Below, piece after piece: positions 14,601 to 26,800 of a stretch of DNA of 64,000 nucleotides. The DNA comes from Urechis unicinctus (lineage: Eukaryota > Annelida > Polychaeta > Xenopneusta > Urechidae). The notes beneath the pieces are model-generated. The model saw only the letters and a program-made list of their open reading frames with translations. It made no database searches and was not told the origin of the DNA. Every line of letters begins with the position of its first letter. Positions within the stretch are counted from its first letter, which is position 1. The position numbers and the translations under genes were made by a program. The stretch is from contig CM067354.1 in assembly GCA_034190875.2 (NCBI GenBank), positions 69,034,645 to 69,098,644 of the forward strand, read 5' to 3'.

Positions 14601-17058
14601 TCCCCTCCTCTCAAACTCTCCTTATCCATCATTCTTCATGCTTTGTGGGCCTATGTAGTAAAAACATGACCCTCAACACTGTTCCGTTATGGTTGGTGGG
14701 CAAAATGTTTCGCCTTTACTCCAGCGAAAAGATTTGGGGTATCTGAAGACAGTGAACTATGATCAGGTATCAGCTTGACTATTCCAGCTTTTTTAAGTAC
14801 TACTATTTGCTACTTATTTACTGGTTTATCATAGCAACAAATTGAACGTACTTCGATAAATAATCGCATAATTGTCTTGAAAGTAACAGGCGTTGACAAT
14901 ATACTTTATGGGTGGGAAATTAATGTTTCATGGAGGAGCTCCAGATTACTCCATTGCCTATTGGCTCGGTGATGTGCTTCACCATAATGCTCGCATCGCA
15001 TGATTACCATCGTTAAGCTCCCAGGCTGATGCTTGGTTGCTGAAATGTTGTGTTTGCTAGAAACCAAATGCACATAGTGCATTGCTCTTTGAATATTACT
15101 TATCTATCTATTGATTATTACATTAAATGATGCAAGAAACAAAATATTTCAGGCCAGTCTGATGACGCATGTATTGAAACTGTTGTTATCTGTTTCATAG
15201 CTTTGCCTCACAAGAAGCTTTTTTTCATGCGATAAAGTCCGCTGCTTTTGTAGGGACGGCATGCTGGAACTGATCAGTTCCCTTATTGACACCATGTACG
15301 TTGGAATATTACTGATATTTAATCTTTTTCACTCAGGCACTTAATTGGTGCTGTTAACATTGTATGTTTTCATGACTATTTAGCAAAAGAATACTGTTAA
15401 GTCATTTAATGCAACCTAACTCGTCGTTGACGTTATGCTTCTTCCGTTTGTCAACGAAAAAAGAATGATTGACGTTTAATTTTGGATATTCCTACAACAA
15501 AAAGCGACATTAACGGGGATGTCTGGCAAAAGTCTAACAGATACAAACAATATTACATACATGCCTTGATGATTTCAAGTAAGGCTCAGCCAAACTGATA
15601 GCCGATTAGTTAGGTCCCAGGTTTTTGGAATCAATCATAGCATCATTCGAGTGCCTAGGTTTGAAAACTGTATTCTAAGCTTAATAGATGCAGTTAATAT
15701 CGCATATTTTAAAACTTGTCCTGACTTCACTATTAAGAACGAAACAAGTCTCATTCATCTCAATACCCTTCTCTGCATCATGCAATTGGGGTGACGGAAT
15801 AAAAAGACAGTTCCATTTTCCCCAGAGAATAGTTTCTACACTCCTGTTTACTAGAGCTACGGTTACGCTATATCCGATAAATCGTCTAGCATAAGGAGAA
15901 ATCAGATTGAAGATAGATAAGTACTGTGTTCGAATATTCCGAAGCTGCATTCGCCTGTCGGAGTCAATGGTGGCTACAAAATTCAATGTATCATTCTGTT
16001 CCTAGTGATTAGAGGAGACAAACACGTGTGAAAGATCCACAAGCCAATGTGGCTGTGTTAAAACTTAACAAGTCAGCTACATTGAAAGACTTATGAGATA
16101 AATGAGCTTGACAACCTTGAGAGACTTCACATCTTTCCTTTGTTTAATAGCCAAGGCGTAATATGACTCGAAAAGTTTCCTTGGTAGATTGACTCGTATA
16201 TCTATTTAGAATAGAGTACAAGTGAATGCCAGTTGAAGGTCTTCTGGTAGAGGCTAAATTGATTGTATAAACCCTTTGATCAACACACTTCGAAAGCATC
16301 ACTGGTTGTTAAATCGCATGTTTCCTCCTACAAATGAATCATTCGTAAGACTATCAGTAGAGATTACGCTGCATTCGCACTTCTGTCAATTTCAAGGCCT
16401 TCACTAACTGAGTCAGCATGCAGAACATGCTCCTATACAACAATTTAATAGCATTGATATTTACAAGAGTTCAGTGTTGGACCCTCATGCCGCGAATACA
16501 AAATGATGGCCTTTGTGTTTAAACTCATATAACAGTTTTACTCAGGCAAAATCAATTTCGAAATTGCCCCGTCTTGGTATGTGCAATTAATCCAATCTCT
16601 TTGGGCTCATCGCACTACACACAAATACAGTTACATTTGACCTAAATGCATACTAACAAATATCCTTAGCACTGATCATGGCACTGTCACTCTTTACATC
16701 ATTGTTATCTCTTTATCAGTTGGCACAATTTGTGCTGTGCTTTATATTTCCAAACTACGCTGAAGTGATTCAAGATAAGTGGAACAAAGAGCTATTTTTG
16801 ACAATTTATATTATACCAATGTGTGTGCGTACATGCATGTGCGTTTCTCATTGTGCATGTTAGTAGACTGGTCTGTTTGTGCATTATTGTGCATACCACG
16901 CTCATTGTGTGGTAACAGAAATGCCATGTCGCAACATACACCTGAAGTACAAGCTTATCCCGCCCGAATGACATGATTAAATAGTATTTACAGATGAAAG
17001 TTATGCAAATTGGCATGCCGGTTAACGACTTTCTGTGTTGTTCTCACGGGGATAAATT
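11681..17058. other. long stretch without supported genes
   Basis: I see no identifiable gene. Two patches are somewhat richer in GC and open frames: 12420-13640 (minus-strand frames at 12719-13033, 13020-13202 and 13313-13633; plus frames at 12449-12897) and 15680-15990 (101 codons minus, 68 plus). The 13313-13633 minus frame is 106 codons and protein-like in composition, with 'CTAGGTAGG' near its end that could be a splice donor. It matches no family I recognise, so I leave it unnamed. There is a GT-rich/CAA-rich patch at 14185-14205. Confidence 0.4.
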
Positions 17059-17640
17059 ATGATTAAGGCACAATCCATCATTCCAAGTCCTCATTCAAAC
17101 CAATTTTGTCAGCAACAAAGCGAGAATCGTTGGAGCTGCCATTACGCAGTTAACACACAAAACCTTGAAACCACTTCAAGTAGTGTATATCATTGGAAAA
17201 TGAGATTGCATCTTCCATATGACTACTCGTATTACTGTCCGATAACAGAGCCGATAAAAAAGTGATCAAAAAGTCAAGGATGGCAATTCACTTTCTTATG
17301 AGGAGTCTCTTTATGTGGAAGGCAGGCCAAATACTGAGTTATGGCATGAATTAAACAATAATGCGGCATTCATGGTATCCAACTCCGGAACGTGGATTCG
17401 ATATCGCTGCGCTTCAAGCCGCTACCTGTTGAAAAAAAGAAATTAGCAACAACTAGCGAATGTGATTCCCAGTATGTGGTAACATATCCTATTGATGACT
17501 GCTATTGCTTCTATCCATCTCATGGATTGGTTGTAAATAATCCTACTATTTTGATGCATATGCACAAAACACCTCGGCAACTCATTCGGCAATCAAACGT
17601 GACTTGTCAACTTGTCAGTCGTTCCCCGGCTATAACCTAG
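17059..17640 (+). other. possible decayed coding patch, unidentified
   Basis: Two plus-strand frames in the same phase (17059-17265 and 17392-17640) are bridged by an open stretch in another phase (about 17256-17436). That bridge reads with a protein-like composition including several Trp, Tyr and Arg residues. Both apparent phase changes fall at A-runs (A6 near 17256, A7 near 17433). This could be a pseudogene with frameshifts, homopolymer assembly errors, or chance, since each piece alone is within chance length. No domain is recognised. Confidence 0.2.
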
Positions 17641-20594
17641 TGGCCCGGTGAAATATGACACCAAAAAAGAGCGTATAGGCCCTACATATTTTGGATGGAA
17701 TTAGGGCCAATACATATGCATTTCAACCTTTTAATATTTGGTATTGTAGGGCAGATGCCCTAACGTCACAATTAATCGTTTGGTAAGCACCGGTGCATAT
17801 GCACTATTCTGTCTGTGTCCATGGTAAGACCTTGGGTTGTGTTATATATCAAGATTAAACCATGTTATTGTTATGTGGTGTTGTATTGTAAATTTAACAT
17901 TCCACTTAATAAACCTTTGCGAAAGGATATGGATTAGCCAGCGGCAATTTGCAGGCAAAGTTATTCAGGATATGCATATGTAAGGCCTATAGTATCAAAG
18001 GCAGATAAAATCACCTATGACATAAAAGCATTCATGGATTCACCCTAGTGAACACAAACATAGTGAAACATTACGGTAATTATTGGTAGACAATGCACCT
18101 GAGCATCTGTAATGAATGCTTATATCGTGTTTGTGTAACTTTGACTCGTTTTCGTTCGGCATCCGTCGCTTTGCGTCAAATGGATGCCATATGACCTGCC
18201 TTTATTTTACTGTACACATGCAATTGTCATAGTCATAAGTAACAGTAAATCTGCAATTACCGTCAGCAATATTTTGGATTACCGAGAGTTGGGTTGTTGA
18301 TAAATACTAGACTTCAAATCTAAATATTGAACATTTATTGTAGCAGGTCAATAATTCAAATGTATTTCCTGACTGCATTCAAAGATCAGAAAAGACACGA
18401 AAACCCTTCAAATAAATGAGAAATATACTTTATTTACAGGCAAGATATTTAGAAATTGCCGGATGCAGCGAAGTTTTTAACCGCAATCACAATGTTGCAT
18501 AGATTCTGTGCCACAGTTAATTGCCATTAAAGTGTGTCATGCGTGCTTTGTGCAATTAGGTAACCGTATTTCGCTCTTAAACCATTACAGAAATGCATGG
18601 TAATGATACTGGGGCGCGGACCAGTGTTTCAATTAACAATTCTCGTTGCCCAATGCCATGGAAATCTTCTTTTTGTCCGTTAATATTCAGGGAAACCCGG
18701 TTCACGGGATCCCTTAAATGTTTATAACAGATCTCTTCTCAATCTGAAAACCACAATAGTTTGTTACTACGAAAGCAAAACCATTGTATCCCTCTTATCA
18801 ACTACAAGCAGTAGTCACAGCAGCTGTCATAGCTACCTATTAGGTGTTGAGGCAACTTGATCGACCACATCTTCAGCCACGTTAGCCATGTAAATGTTCG
18901 CTTGACTCTCCAGCTAACAGCAGTGTTGCATATTTGGTGAAGCACAAAGGGTTATTAAATTTATTCCCTGTGCTATGAACTTGAGTAAGACTACCATGTT
19001 GCCCTAAATTTGAAGTGATTACTAAAGCCACACAGCGTACCTGACACATTTGTTTTGATAATGCCAGTTTCGCCTTTTGTATATGAGTAACGTATACATC
19101 TCTTTCATCAACCGTAAACTAAGTATTACATTGATTCATTTGTATCACAGTCATAAAATATTGCAGTTTGGTAGTTTCATACGAATGATCACTGGCAACA
19201 AATGATGCAATAAAACATTTTTGTGCCTGTTATATATTATAAATAGAAAACACCTCTTTCATTTGGAACCAATTTCGTTTTTGTTGGTGGTGGTTTATGT
19301 GGTTTTAATTGCCAACGAAAATGGCGTCGGCAGCGAAATGAATACCCTAAATATTCTATGTATGCTGTTACATGTCAAAGCAAATATCAGCCACATTAAT
19401 CAATGCATCGTTCCGTTCGCAGTAAATAAAAGTAAACTAGATGTGTAAAACGATTCAAATAATTGACGAATAATCGTATCTGGCCGTGATGGGCTAAAGG
19501 TGTCAGACATACTGAATTGCTTACGAAATGAATGAGGAAGGAGTCGTTTTTGTGCCTCGGTTGAAACACTCAAGGAAGTGACTAGGTGAGTTGAATTTAT
19601 TTATTAGTAGAGGAGCAAACTGCAAAAGGTCTGTATTACATTTGATGCCGTAAAGTAAATTTAAAGCCTTTTTCTTTGGATGGTTATTGTTCCCAAATGC
19701 TTACGCGCATTCGTATAATAGAATAGTGTAGAATTTGTGCTTCAAATGTCGACATTTGTACTCGTCACTCAATTGGTAATGCTGACGTATGGTGTGGGTG
19801 TTAGTGGCAGTTTTAAAAACAACTTTCCATCATATGTGTTAGTTGTGACACGTAAAGATGTCTGGTTGTGAGAAAATTCAGATTGAAATTCTGAGATTTA
19901 AATGAATAAATAATCAAATATGAAGTAACTCTAAATTGTACCATGCAATATATCAAGTAAATAACTGTGTGCATGGATGATCGCACGCAATGATTGCTCA
20001 CGGTATTTTTACATTTTATACTCCAGATGTGACCGTTGCAATAATTACACTTGCTGGCACTGCCGTGATTATGTCGTATTGTCTCATCTAATGCATCAAT
20101 GAGTCGCTCAAGATTATTCAAAATTGCATTTTGTTCGTTTTCTACCCTACTAAACGTATAAACGTCTGGTATTTACCCAGGTGGGACGGGTTGGTAAACG
20201 AAATGTGCATTTCATATCACCTACATGTCTGAAGCAGGTGGATGTCAATATTCCTTCTCAATCGCGTTTCTCAAAACTTTGTTTCCATTTCCGTATAAAA
20301 TAATCATCATTTTTTCATCACGCGATTCTGGTATCGGTGCATAACAGCTGGCAAACACGTACCAAATTAACACTAACAATATAGTATGGTATTGTGCGTT
20401 ACAGGATAATCCCGCTGCATGCATCGGTCAGCATCTGCTTCTGTGATCTCGTCAGAACTATAGGAATGGTAAAATAATAGAGATCCCTTCTCTCAGATAT
20501 ATGTGTGACTAGTTTACTTCCATTTTGCCCATGGGTTATCCTATTCATTTCGACACCATGTTTTACATCTGAGCATCCAACGGGGAACTCGCTG
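17641..20594. other. no supported gene
   Basis: AT-rich sequence with isolated frames of at most 102 codons (19813-20121 minus, 19221-19448 plus), none with a known motif. No microsatellite, RNA gene or clear repeat copy is visible. Confidence 0.45.
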
Positions 20595-21325
20595 CTATAA
20601 GCCTAATATAAGCAGGATGTGATTTGCAATTCCATGCAGGAGAACTCGGTGATGTGATTGAAATTGAGGTACAATATAACTGCAGGTGCCTATGGACAGG
20701 CTGCTGCAACGGACGGGCACAAAAAGAAGGCTCCAGTGCATGACATTGCTTTTAAAGAGTTGGTCGCCTTCTTTAATGAAACAAGAGGTGATAATTATGT
20801 CTCTGGATGACCGACTGGAACTGCTATGTGCTACTGTAGGGTGTCGTATCCACACAAGCAAACTGAAAAACGGGCCTCTCGCGATGTTTGCATATATGGG
20901 AGCACATGTACTGGCCGAGACATGCTAGCGACAGTTCAGGACAACATCGAAGGTGCTCTAAATGATAGTGATGCTATGCAGTTCGTTAATGCATAACAAA
21001 TCTCAATGCTATTGGATACATCAGTGTCAATCATGCATGGGTAGGACGGCGGGTATACAAAATCGCTTTTGCGATCATTATCTCCCTCACTAATGAAAAC
21101 TGTCACCACGAGCAACAGCAGGCAGCAATACAAAATATACGCGTTTGTCTTATGCGTTTCGAATACGATAAAGATCGAGGCTTAAGAGGCCATCCGCTGT
21201 TGGAGCTGCCCACAATTACAGCAATCAGGGTAAGCCCAGGGCATCTGACCGCGACCCTTGTTCGACATTGTAGCAGAAGACATGTCACCGAATTGAAGCT
21301 TGTAACTTTGAGCACGAGTTAAGTG
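20595..21325 (+). pseudogene. coding-like patch, product unknown
   Basis: On the plus strand one phase is open with few breaks from about 20677 to 20996, with protein-like composition (for example 'ELVAFFNETRGDNY'). A different phase is then open for about 109 codons from about 20994 to its stop near 21319 (for example 'RFEYDKDRGLRGHPLLELP'). The hand-over within a few codons, and higher GC than the surroundings, suggest one frameshifted ancestral frame. I do not recognise the family. Minus-strand frames overlap (20595-20861, 20936-21133, 21103-21315), so strand assignment is inference. Confidence 0.3.
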
Positions 21326-21629
21326 CTACTGCACATTTACACATTCTCCTTGTTGCTTGTCATGATGGATTCATGCTCACCCATTGTGCATTTGTGACTG
21401 TAAGAGAGGCTGTGCTTTTGCAAACGGCAGTCATATACAAATGCAATAGTTAACAAACAAAAGTGATAAAGATGCTTAAGCCAATGGTAGTCCCATAATT
21501 CAAAGTGACAATGTAACATAGATTTGAGTAATATCTTGCATAACGATAACACACAGAAAGCATATACTGATTTCTTTACAATCGTCATAGTTATAGTTAT
21601 AACTTTAATACCCATTTTCCTTTAAAGAA
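21326..21629. other. flank of non-LTR element
   Basis: About 300 bases with no supported gene. A 92-codon minus-strand frame crosses it without recognisable motifs. The 5' truncation point of the retrotransposon lies at roughly 21625-21640. Confidence 0.4.
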
Positions 21630-21659
21630 TGCAAGCTCTGTGTATAAAAACCGAAAGCC

Positions 21660-23551
21660 GTGGCTAACGGCAGAGTTAAAAACATCTATACGATTAAACA
21701 ATAAACTGTATATTAAAAAAGTTTAAAGTGTCCCCCTTTAAGCAATAAAATGTATTATAAAGCATATAAAAACAAACTTCAAAGTATGATAAAAAAGTAT
21801 GAAAGAGATCATGATGATAGCATGTTATCTATAAACAAGAACAACTTAAGAAAATCATGGACATTGATTAAGGAAGTTATGAACAAGAAGAAGGTCACTA
21901 GGTGTCCCGAACAATTTAATGTTAATGGAGACCTAATATCAAATTAGAAAACAATTTCAAACAATTCTAATATATTTTTTGTTAACATTGGACCAAGCTT
22001 GTCTAAAAATATTCCTGCTACAAATATCGACCCTTTGTCATTTGTGAAGAAATCATGTATTAATTCAATTGTGCTCAATGATACAAGTGAAAATGAAGTC
22101 AGTAGTATTATTCTGCTGTTAAAAAACACCAGCCCTGGATGGGATGACTTATCCACGATGGTTATTAAATCGACATCTGGTGCTTTTTTGGCACCATTAG
22201 TGCATATTTTAAACCTTTCGTTTAATCATGGAGTTGTTCCCAAGGAACTTAAGTTAGCTAGAGTCGTGCCAATTTTCACGAGTGGGAATGATTCATGTAT
22301 TAATAACTATCGACCTGTGTCGGTATTGGCAGTCATATCGAAGATTATGGAACGATTAATGTATAATAGACTTATTGATTTTGTTAATAAAAAGAATATT
22401 TTGTATGAATGTCAGTTTGGGTTTAGAGAAAATCATGGTGCAAACATGGCTTTAACATATTTAGTGAATAAGATTATTGATGCATATGAAGATGATAAAT
22501 GTGTGATATTAAACTCGACTGTTATGGTGTTCGAGGTATTGCACCTGAATGGTTTAAAAGTTATCTGACAGATAGGACTCAGTATGTGTCGTATTGTTAA
22601 ACTCAACCGGAATGTAGCAGTATTAAATGTGGTGTCCCTCAAGGATCCATTTTAGGGCCCATACCGTTTTTACTATATATTAATACCATCGTGCACATCT
22701 CAGCTGTTTTAGCTACGATTCTTTTTGCTGATGATACTAACGCGTTTATTGTAGGTAACGATATTGATAACATGATTCGACAAATGAATCAAGAGCTTGA
22801 TAAACTTGTAACGTGGCTCAACACGAACAAACAATCTTTAAATGTTCAAAAGTCACATTATGTTATTTTTAAACCTGGTCGGCATATTATCATCCCAAGT
22901 GAAACGCTGTATGTAAACAACCAGATATTACCGAATGAAAACTGCATTACTTTCCTTGGTGTACGTCTTGATAGAAAATTAAATTGGTCACAACATATTA
23001 ACCATGTAAAATTGAAAATTGTTAAAAGTGTAGGAATCTTATGTAAAGCAAGAAAAGTGTTTTAGTTGTCAACGTTAAAAACGATGTATTATTCATTTAT
23101 CTATCCGTACATTTCTTATTGTATTGAAGTATGGGGAAATGCTGCCAAGAAATATACTGACTCAGTTTTAAAGTTGCAAAAATTATGCTGCAGAATAATG
23201 ACAGGGTCTCCTAGACGTACCAGTTCTAGCCCAATTTTTAAGATGCTAAATATTATGCCAGTATCTAATGTGTATGAATATTGTGTACTCTTATTTATGT
23301 TCAAGTACAATTCAGATATTTTGCCAAAACCATTGTACATAATGTTTAAAAGAAAGCCTCATACCTACAATGTTATAACTAGGCAACAATTCCTACTATA
23401 TGTACCCAAATGTAAATCGCAAGTAGCTATTAACAGTATTATGTATCAAGGCGTGAAATTGTGGAATGGTATCAGCTATATAATTAAACCATATATGTCG
23501 TATTATGCTTCCAAAATAATTTTAAGAAAACACATTGTTGAAAAATTGTAA
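21660..23551 (+). pseudogene. non-LTR reverse transcriptase pseudogene
   Basis: The reading starts in the linker ('KPWLTAELKTSI'-like, about 21654) and continues in one phase through 21750-22510, broken by TAG at 21945. It contains 'NNYRPVSVLAVISKIMERL' and 'ECQFGFRENHG', the classic RT finger/palm motifs. Near 22507-22520 the phase changes and about 20 expected residues are missing, including motif A with its catalytic Asp. The second phase (22520-23551) holds 'GVPQGSILGP' and 'FADDT' (catalytic Asp pair), then a thumb region, with stops TAA at 22598 and TAG at 23063. The last 161 codons match the C-terminal segment that follows RT in CR1/Jockey-type elements ('YSFIYPYISYCIEVWG'). Confidence 0.9.
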
Positions 23552-23747
23552 TAGCATTCCCAAGATTCTATTATTTCGTACCAAATGGTAAATGATGTTT
23601 GGCGCACGCAATATCAATCTTTGTCATTACCAGAGTGTTTACATGTACTACTATGTCAATATGTTTTTCTGTCTACATCCGTTGCTTGCTTGCCTTATAT
23701 ATGACACAATATTATATGTATGTTCTTGTTGATGTTGCGAGCAATAA

Positions 23748-23771
23748 ATTATTATTATTATTATTATTATA
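23748..23771 (+). repeat. (ATT)n tail of the retrotransposon
   Basis: About eight ATT units directly follow the 3' UTR and 'caataa'. The position marks the 3' end of the element and the likely target-primed reverse transcription start. Confidence 0.9.
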
Positions 23772-23899
23772 ACGATTGATGTCATGTTCGATGATACCTA
23801 CAGGTATTCAGAAAGAAATAATATATTGTTAATGGCCGTTGTGAAGGTAATGTCTATTTATGTATACATCATGACTGTAATGACTCAAATGTTGCCAAC

Positions 23900-26800
23900 A
23901 TAATCTCCGTCATTCACATGTCGCCGGTAAGTTTCAGAAGTGAGCACAATAGCAAATGACCCCTGTCACCCAATTCCCAAATGGAACCACTGTTATTACA
24001 ATTGATATAATCATGCGTCTCCCAGGCAAACCCTGAAATTGCACTGCATATACCTAATTTGGTATATATGAAGGAATCGCGTGTCGTCTTAAGAGTCAGG
24101 CATACTGTGAAAAGATATTGACTCTTTTGTGCGGCAAGTATAATACTACTACTTACATGCGCTTTGCTTCCATCAGCTGACTGACTATTAGAATGTACTT
24201 TGCAAATCGATCTTTTCTGCAAGTGACATAGCATTGTTAAGTCAAATAATGACAAGAATGAAGATTTTTGCGGTTGGTCAACATCATTTAGCTTCATAGC
24301 GTTCCCTTCGAAAGCAATTCGGTGTATCTGACACGTTTAATCTAACGCTGTCAGCTTTGCTTATTAATCCAATGTTAGAACTGTTTTACTATTTTATTTT
24401 CTGCAAATAGAGCAATTGACAGATTCATGTGACAATGCCTCGACTGCAGAAACAGAAGTAACGGAACAGAATTGTTCGACATCTTGCATCCGCAGAAGAC
24501 ATCCGAATACCGGAACTTAGAATATAAAATTGGCGCCTATAAGTGCGATGGGTGTCGCAATACAAGTTGGATGCTATGTTTGACCTTAACATTAACTCAT
24601 GTTCATCAAACCCTCACTTCAGAGAGACTTCTTTTGTTGGCATATCATTACTTTTAGTATACTAAATTAGCGAGATGATGCATATTCTTTGATCTTTTGA
24701 AATATAGCATGCCATGTCAGCGTTCTGATAAGTCAAGTGATGTATACAAATATGCTAAGGTAAAATGGACAGTATATCGTCGATAATAATTTGCACATAG
24801 TAGCCTGCATTTTGTCCCACCAATCCGGCAGGCTTTGGCATTTTGTTTTGCGTGGCATCATTTGCCATTGTGCCATACGTGCAAACAATGACATTATTCG
24901 ACAGCAATATTTCTTTTTTGTCACAACACACATAACGCGTATACTTTGCCTCAGGACTTAATTATCAGCAGTTCTCATAGGAATTGTGCCATCACAAGAT
25001 GGGCTAAACGATAGCTTTTAAAATAGTTCTGACTGCAGTTGCGTTCAGCTGTCACACAAGAATAACAAAAATTCTTTTGACGTAGATTTATTTTTATCTC
25101 TAGTTGCTCTCAACCTGTTTTCATTTAAGATCAGAATTAGTTATTGTGAATAATATTTTTGAGGATAAACGCCGACAAACAATTTTCTTAGTGCACATAA
25201 CTAAACAAATATCAGCAACTATTTTGTATTTGGTTCCATGACAAATAATGAATAAATGCTGATTTAACTAATATATCTCACTTAGGAGATTAACATCTCC
25301 ATAATCCTTCCTTTAATTGATGACCTTACTTAAGCCATCCAGCATATGTATGGCTCTAAAACTATTAAGATTATATACATGTTGTTGTCAACCGAATAAC
25401 CATCGGTGCATTTGAACATATGTTTAACATTTAACTCCGGGGATCTGCTTTTTGTAGGGATTGATGTCAAATATTAAAACGGTGATGCAATCAATGGTCG
25501 AATTGGTCACACTGTGGATGGTGAGCTTGATGCAACATTCAATCAAACGTCGGTCTGATTTGGATATATCCGGTTTTTGGTGGTAAGGCTCTTGGTTTTG
25601 ATCTAACTAATCGCAGATAATGAAGCTACGTAAGATCAGCTTGAGTCCCTGTTATGTTCAATTGTTAACTAGTGTAAGTGACGCGAATAAAACATGTTAC
25701 TTGGACGATTACGAATACTTGATTAGATAGCTTCTCTATCACACAAACAAGGACATCCAGATGCCTTAGTTATTTACCGTGCGATTCCCTGCGGTTCCTG
25801 TCTGTCCACATACAATTACGGGTTCATGTCACATGCTGGATAGACAGGCAACAATATTTTAGACGTCTCGCATAAACATAATTATTAAAACGCCCCATAA
25901 AACTGTCCGCCCCCCCCCCCCCCGTGGCAGCGACAGCACTGTCAAATGCATGCTTCAATGATGTATAGAAATGGCTCTGGCATGCATATGACCGATTAAT
26001 CCAGAATTTCCCAATTGATGAATTTGGCGACGAGCCACTTTCGGCTAAAGCAAAATTACGAAACGATCTACAGATTCAAAATAAGTTTACAACCACTGTG
26101 ATGACAAAACCTTCAGCTGGCTAAATCGTTATGATGACAATAACCACCAATTTTAATTCCGCTGGAACATTTATACCTTCCGAACAGAAAGTGATGTCAT
26201 CAGCATACATAATATTTTAAGATTCGATGTGTTAGGAACCATAAATGACGTCATCAACACCCATGAAATTATATAATACAACTAACCATGTCACTGACAA
26301 TCTTCGACAAAATATGTGTTACCATCGGACGGTTATTAATGGTTTTATAGGTGATTGAATTTCTTAGTTAATTTTCTTAAAGTTTGGACTGATACCACGA
26401 TTTCTCAACCGCAGGCGCTTGGGAAAACCATTATTGTTTTAAAACAATATATGTATCAAAGAAGTTTGCAATATAATTAAGCTACGAAGTGGTGCACATT
26501 TTTAGATCGATCAATAATCCACACAGATATTCAGTATTGCAGATTTCCAGATTTTTTAGTGATCTTGATCTTGGTATTAGGTCAAGGTTAAATAAGGAGT
26601 CCGGATTCTGCGCATCATGGTGCTCAAGATTTTCGAACGTAATTTTCGAAATTAAAAAGAAAATTCGCGACCTGTGTCGCCAGCCAGTCGTAAATGTTAT
26701 CAAATGTGTCAGTTATAAATGTTTTAAAATCGCTTCATTTTTCCGAAAATGATAAGTTTGTTAACATCGAACGATAATTAGCTTGTCAATTACTAATTGA

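Larger units (their letters stand above)
21630..23771 (+). mobile_element. 5'-truncated non-LTR retrotransposon (CR1/L2/Jockey-like), inactive
   Basis: The element retains the end of the endonuclease-RT linker, most of the reverse transcriptase, the C-terminal region, a short 3' UTR and an (ATT)n tail at about 23748-23771. Short 3' tandem tails like this are typical of the CR1/L2 and related groups. The endonuclease and any ORF1 are absent, so it is a 5'-truncated copy. Internal stops and a frame change with loss of RT motif A show it is dead. No target-site duplication could be delimited by eye. Clade assignment below 'non-LTR of the CR1/Jockey superfamily' would need a phylogeny. Confidence 0.92.

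Noticed and set aside
16980..17040. 'FTDESYANWH' peptide as a Tc1/mariner DDE motif
   Set aside because: A stop follows within a few codons and no other transposase motif or inverted repeat is nearby.
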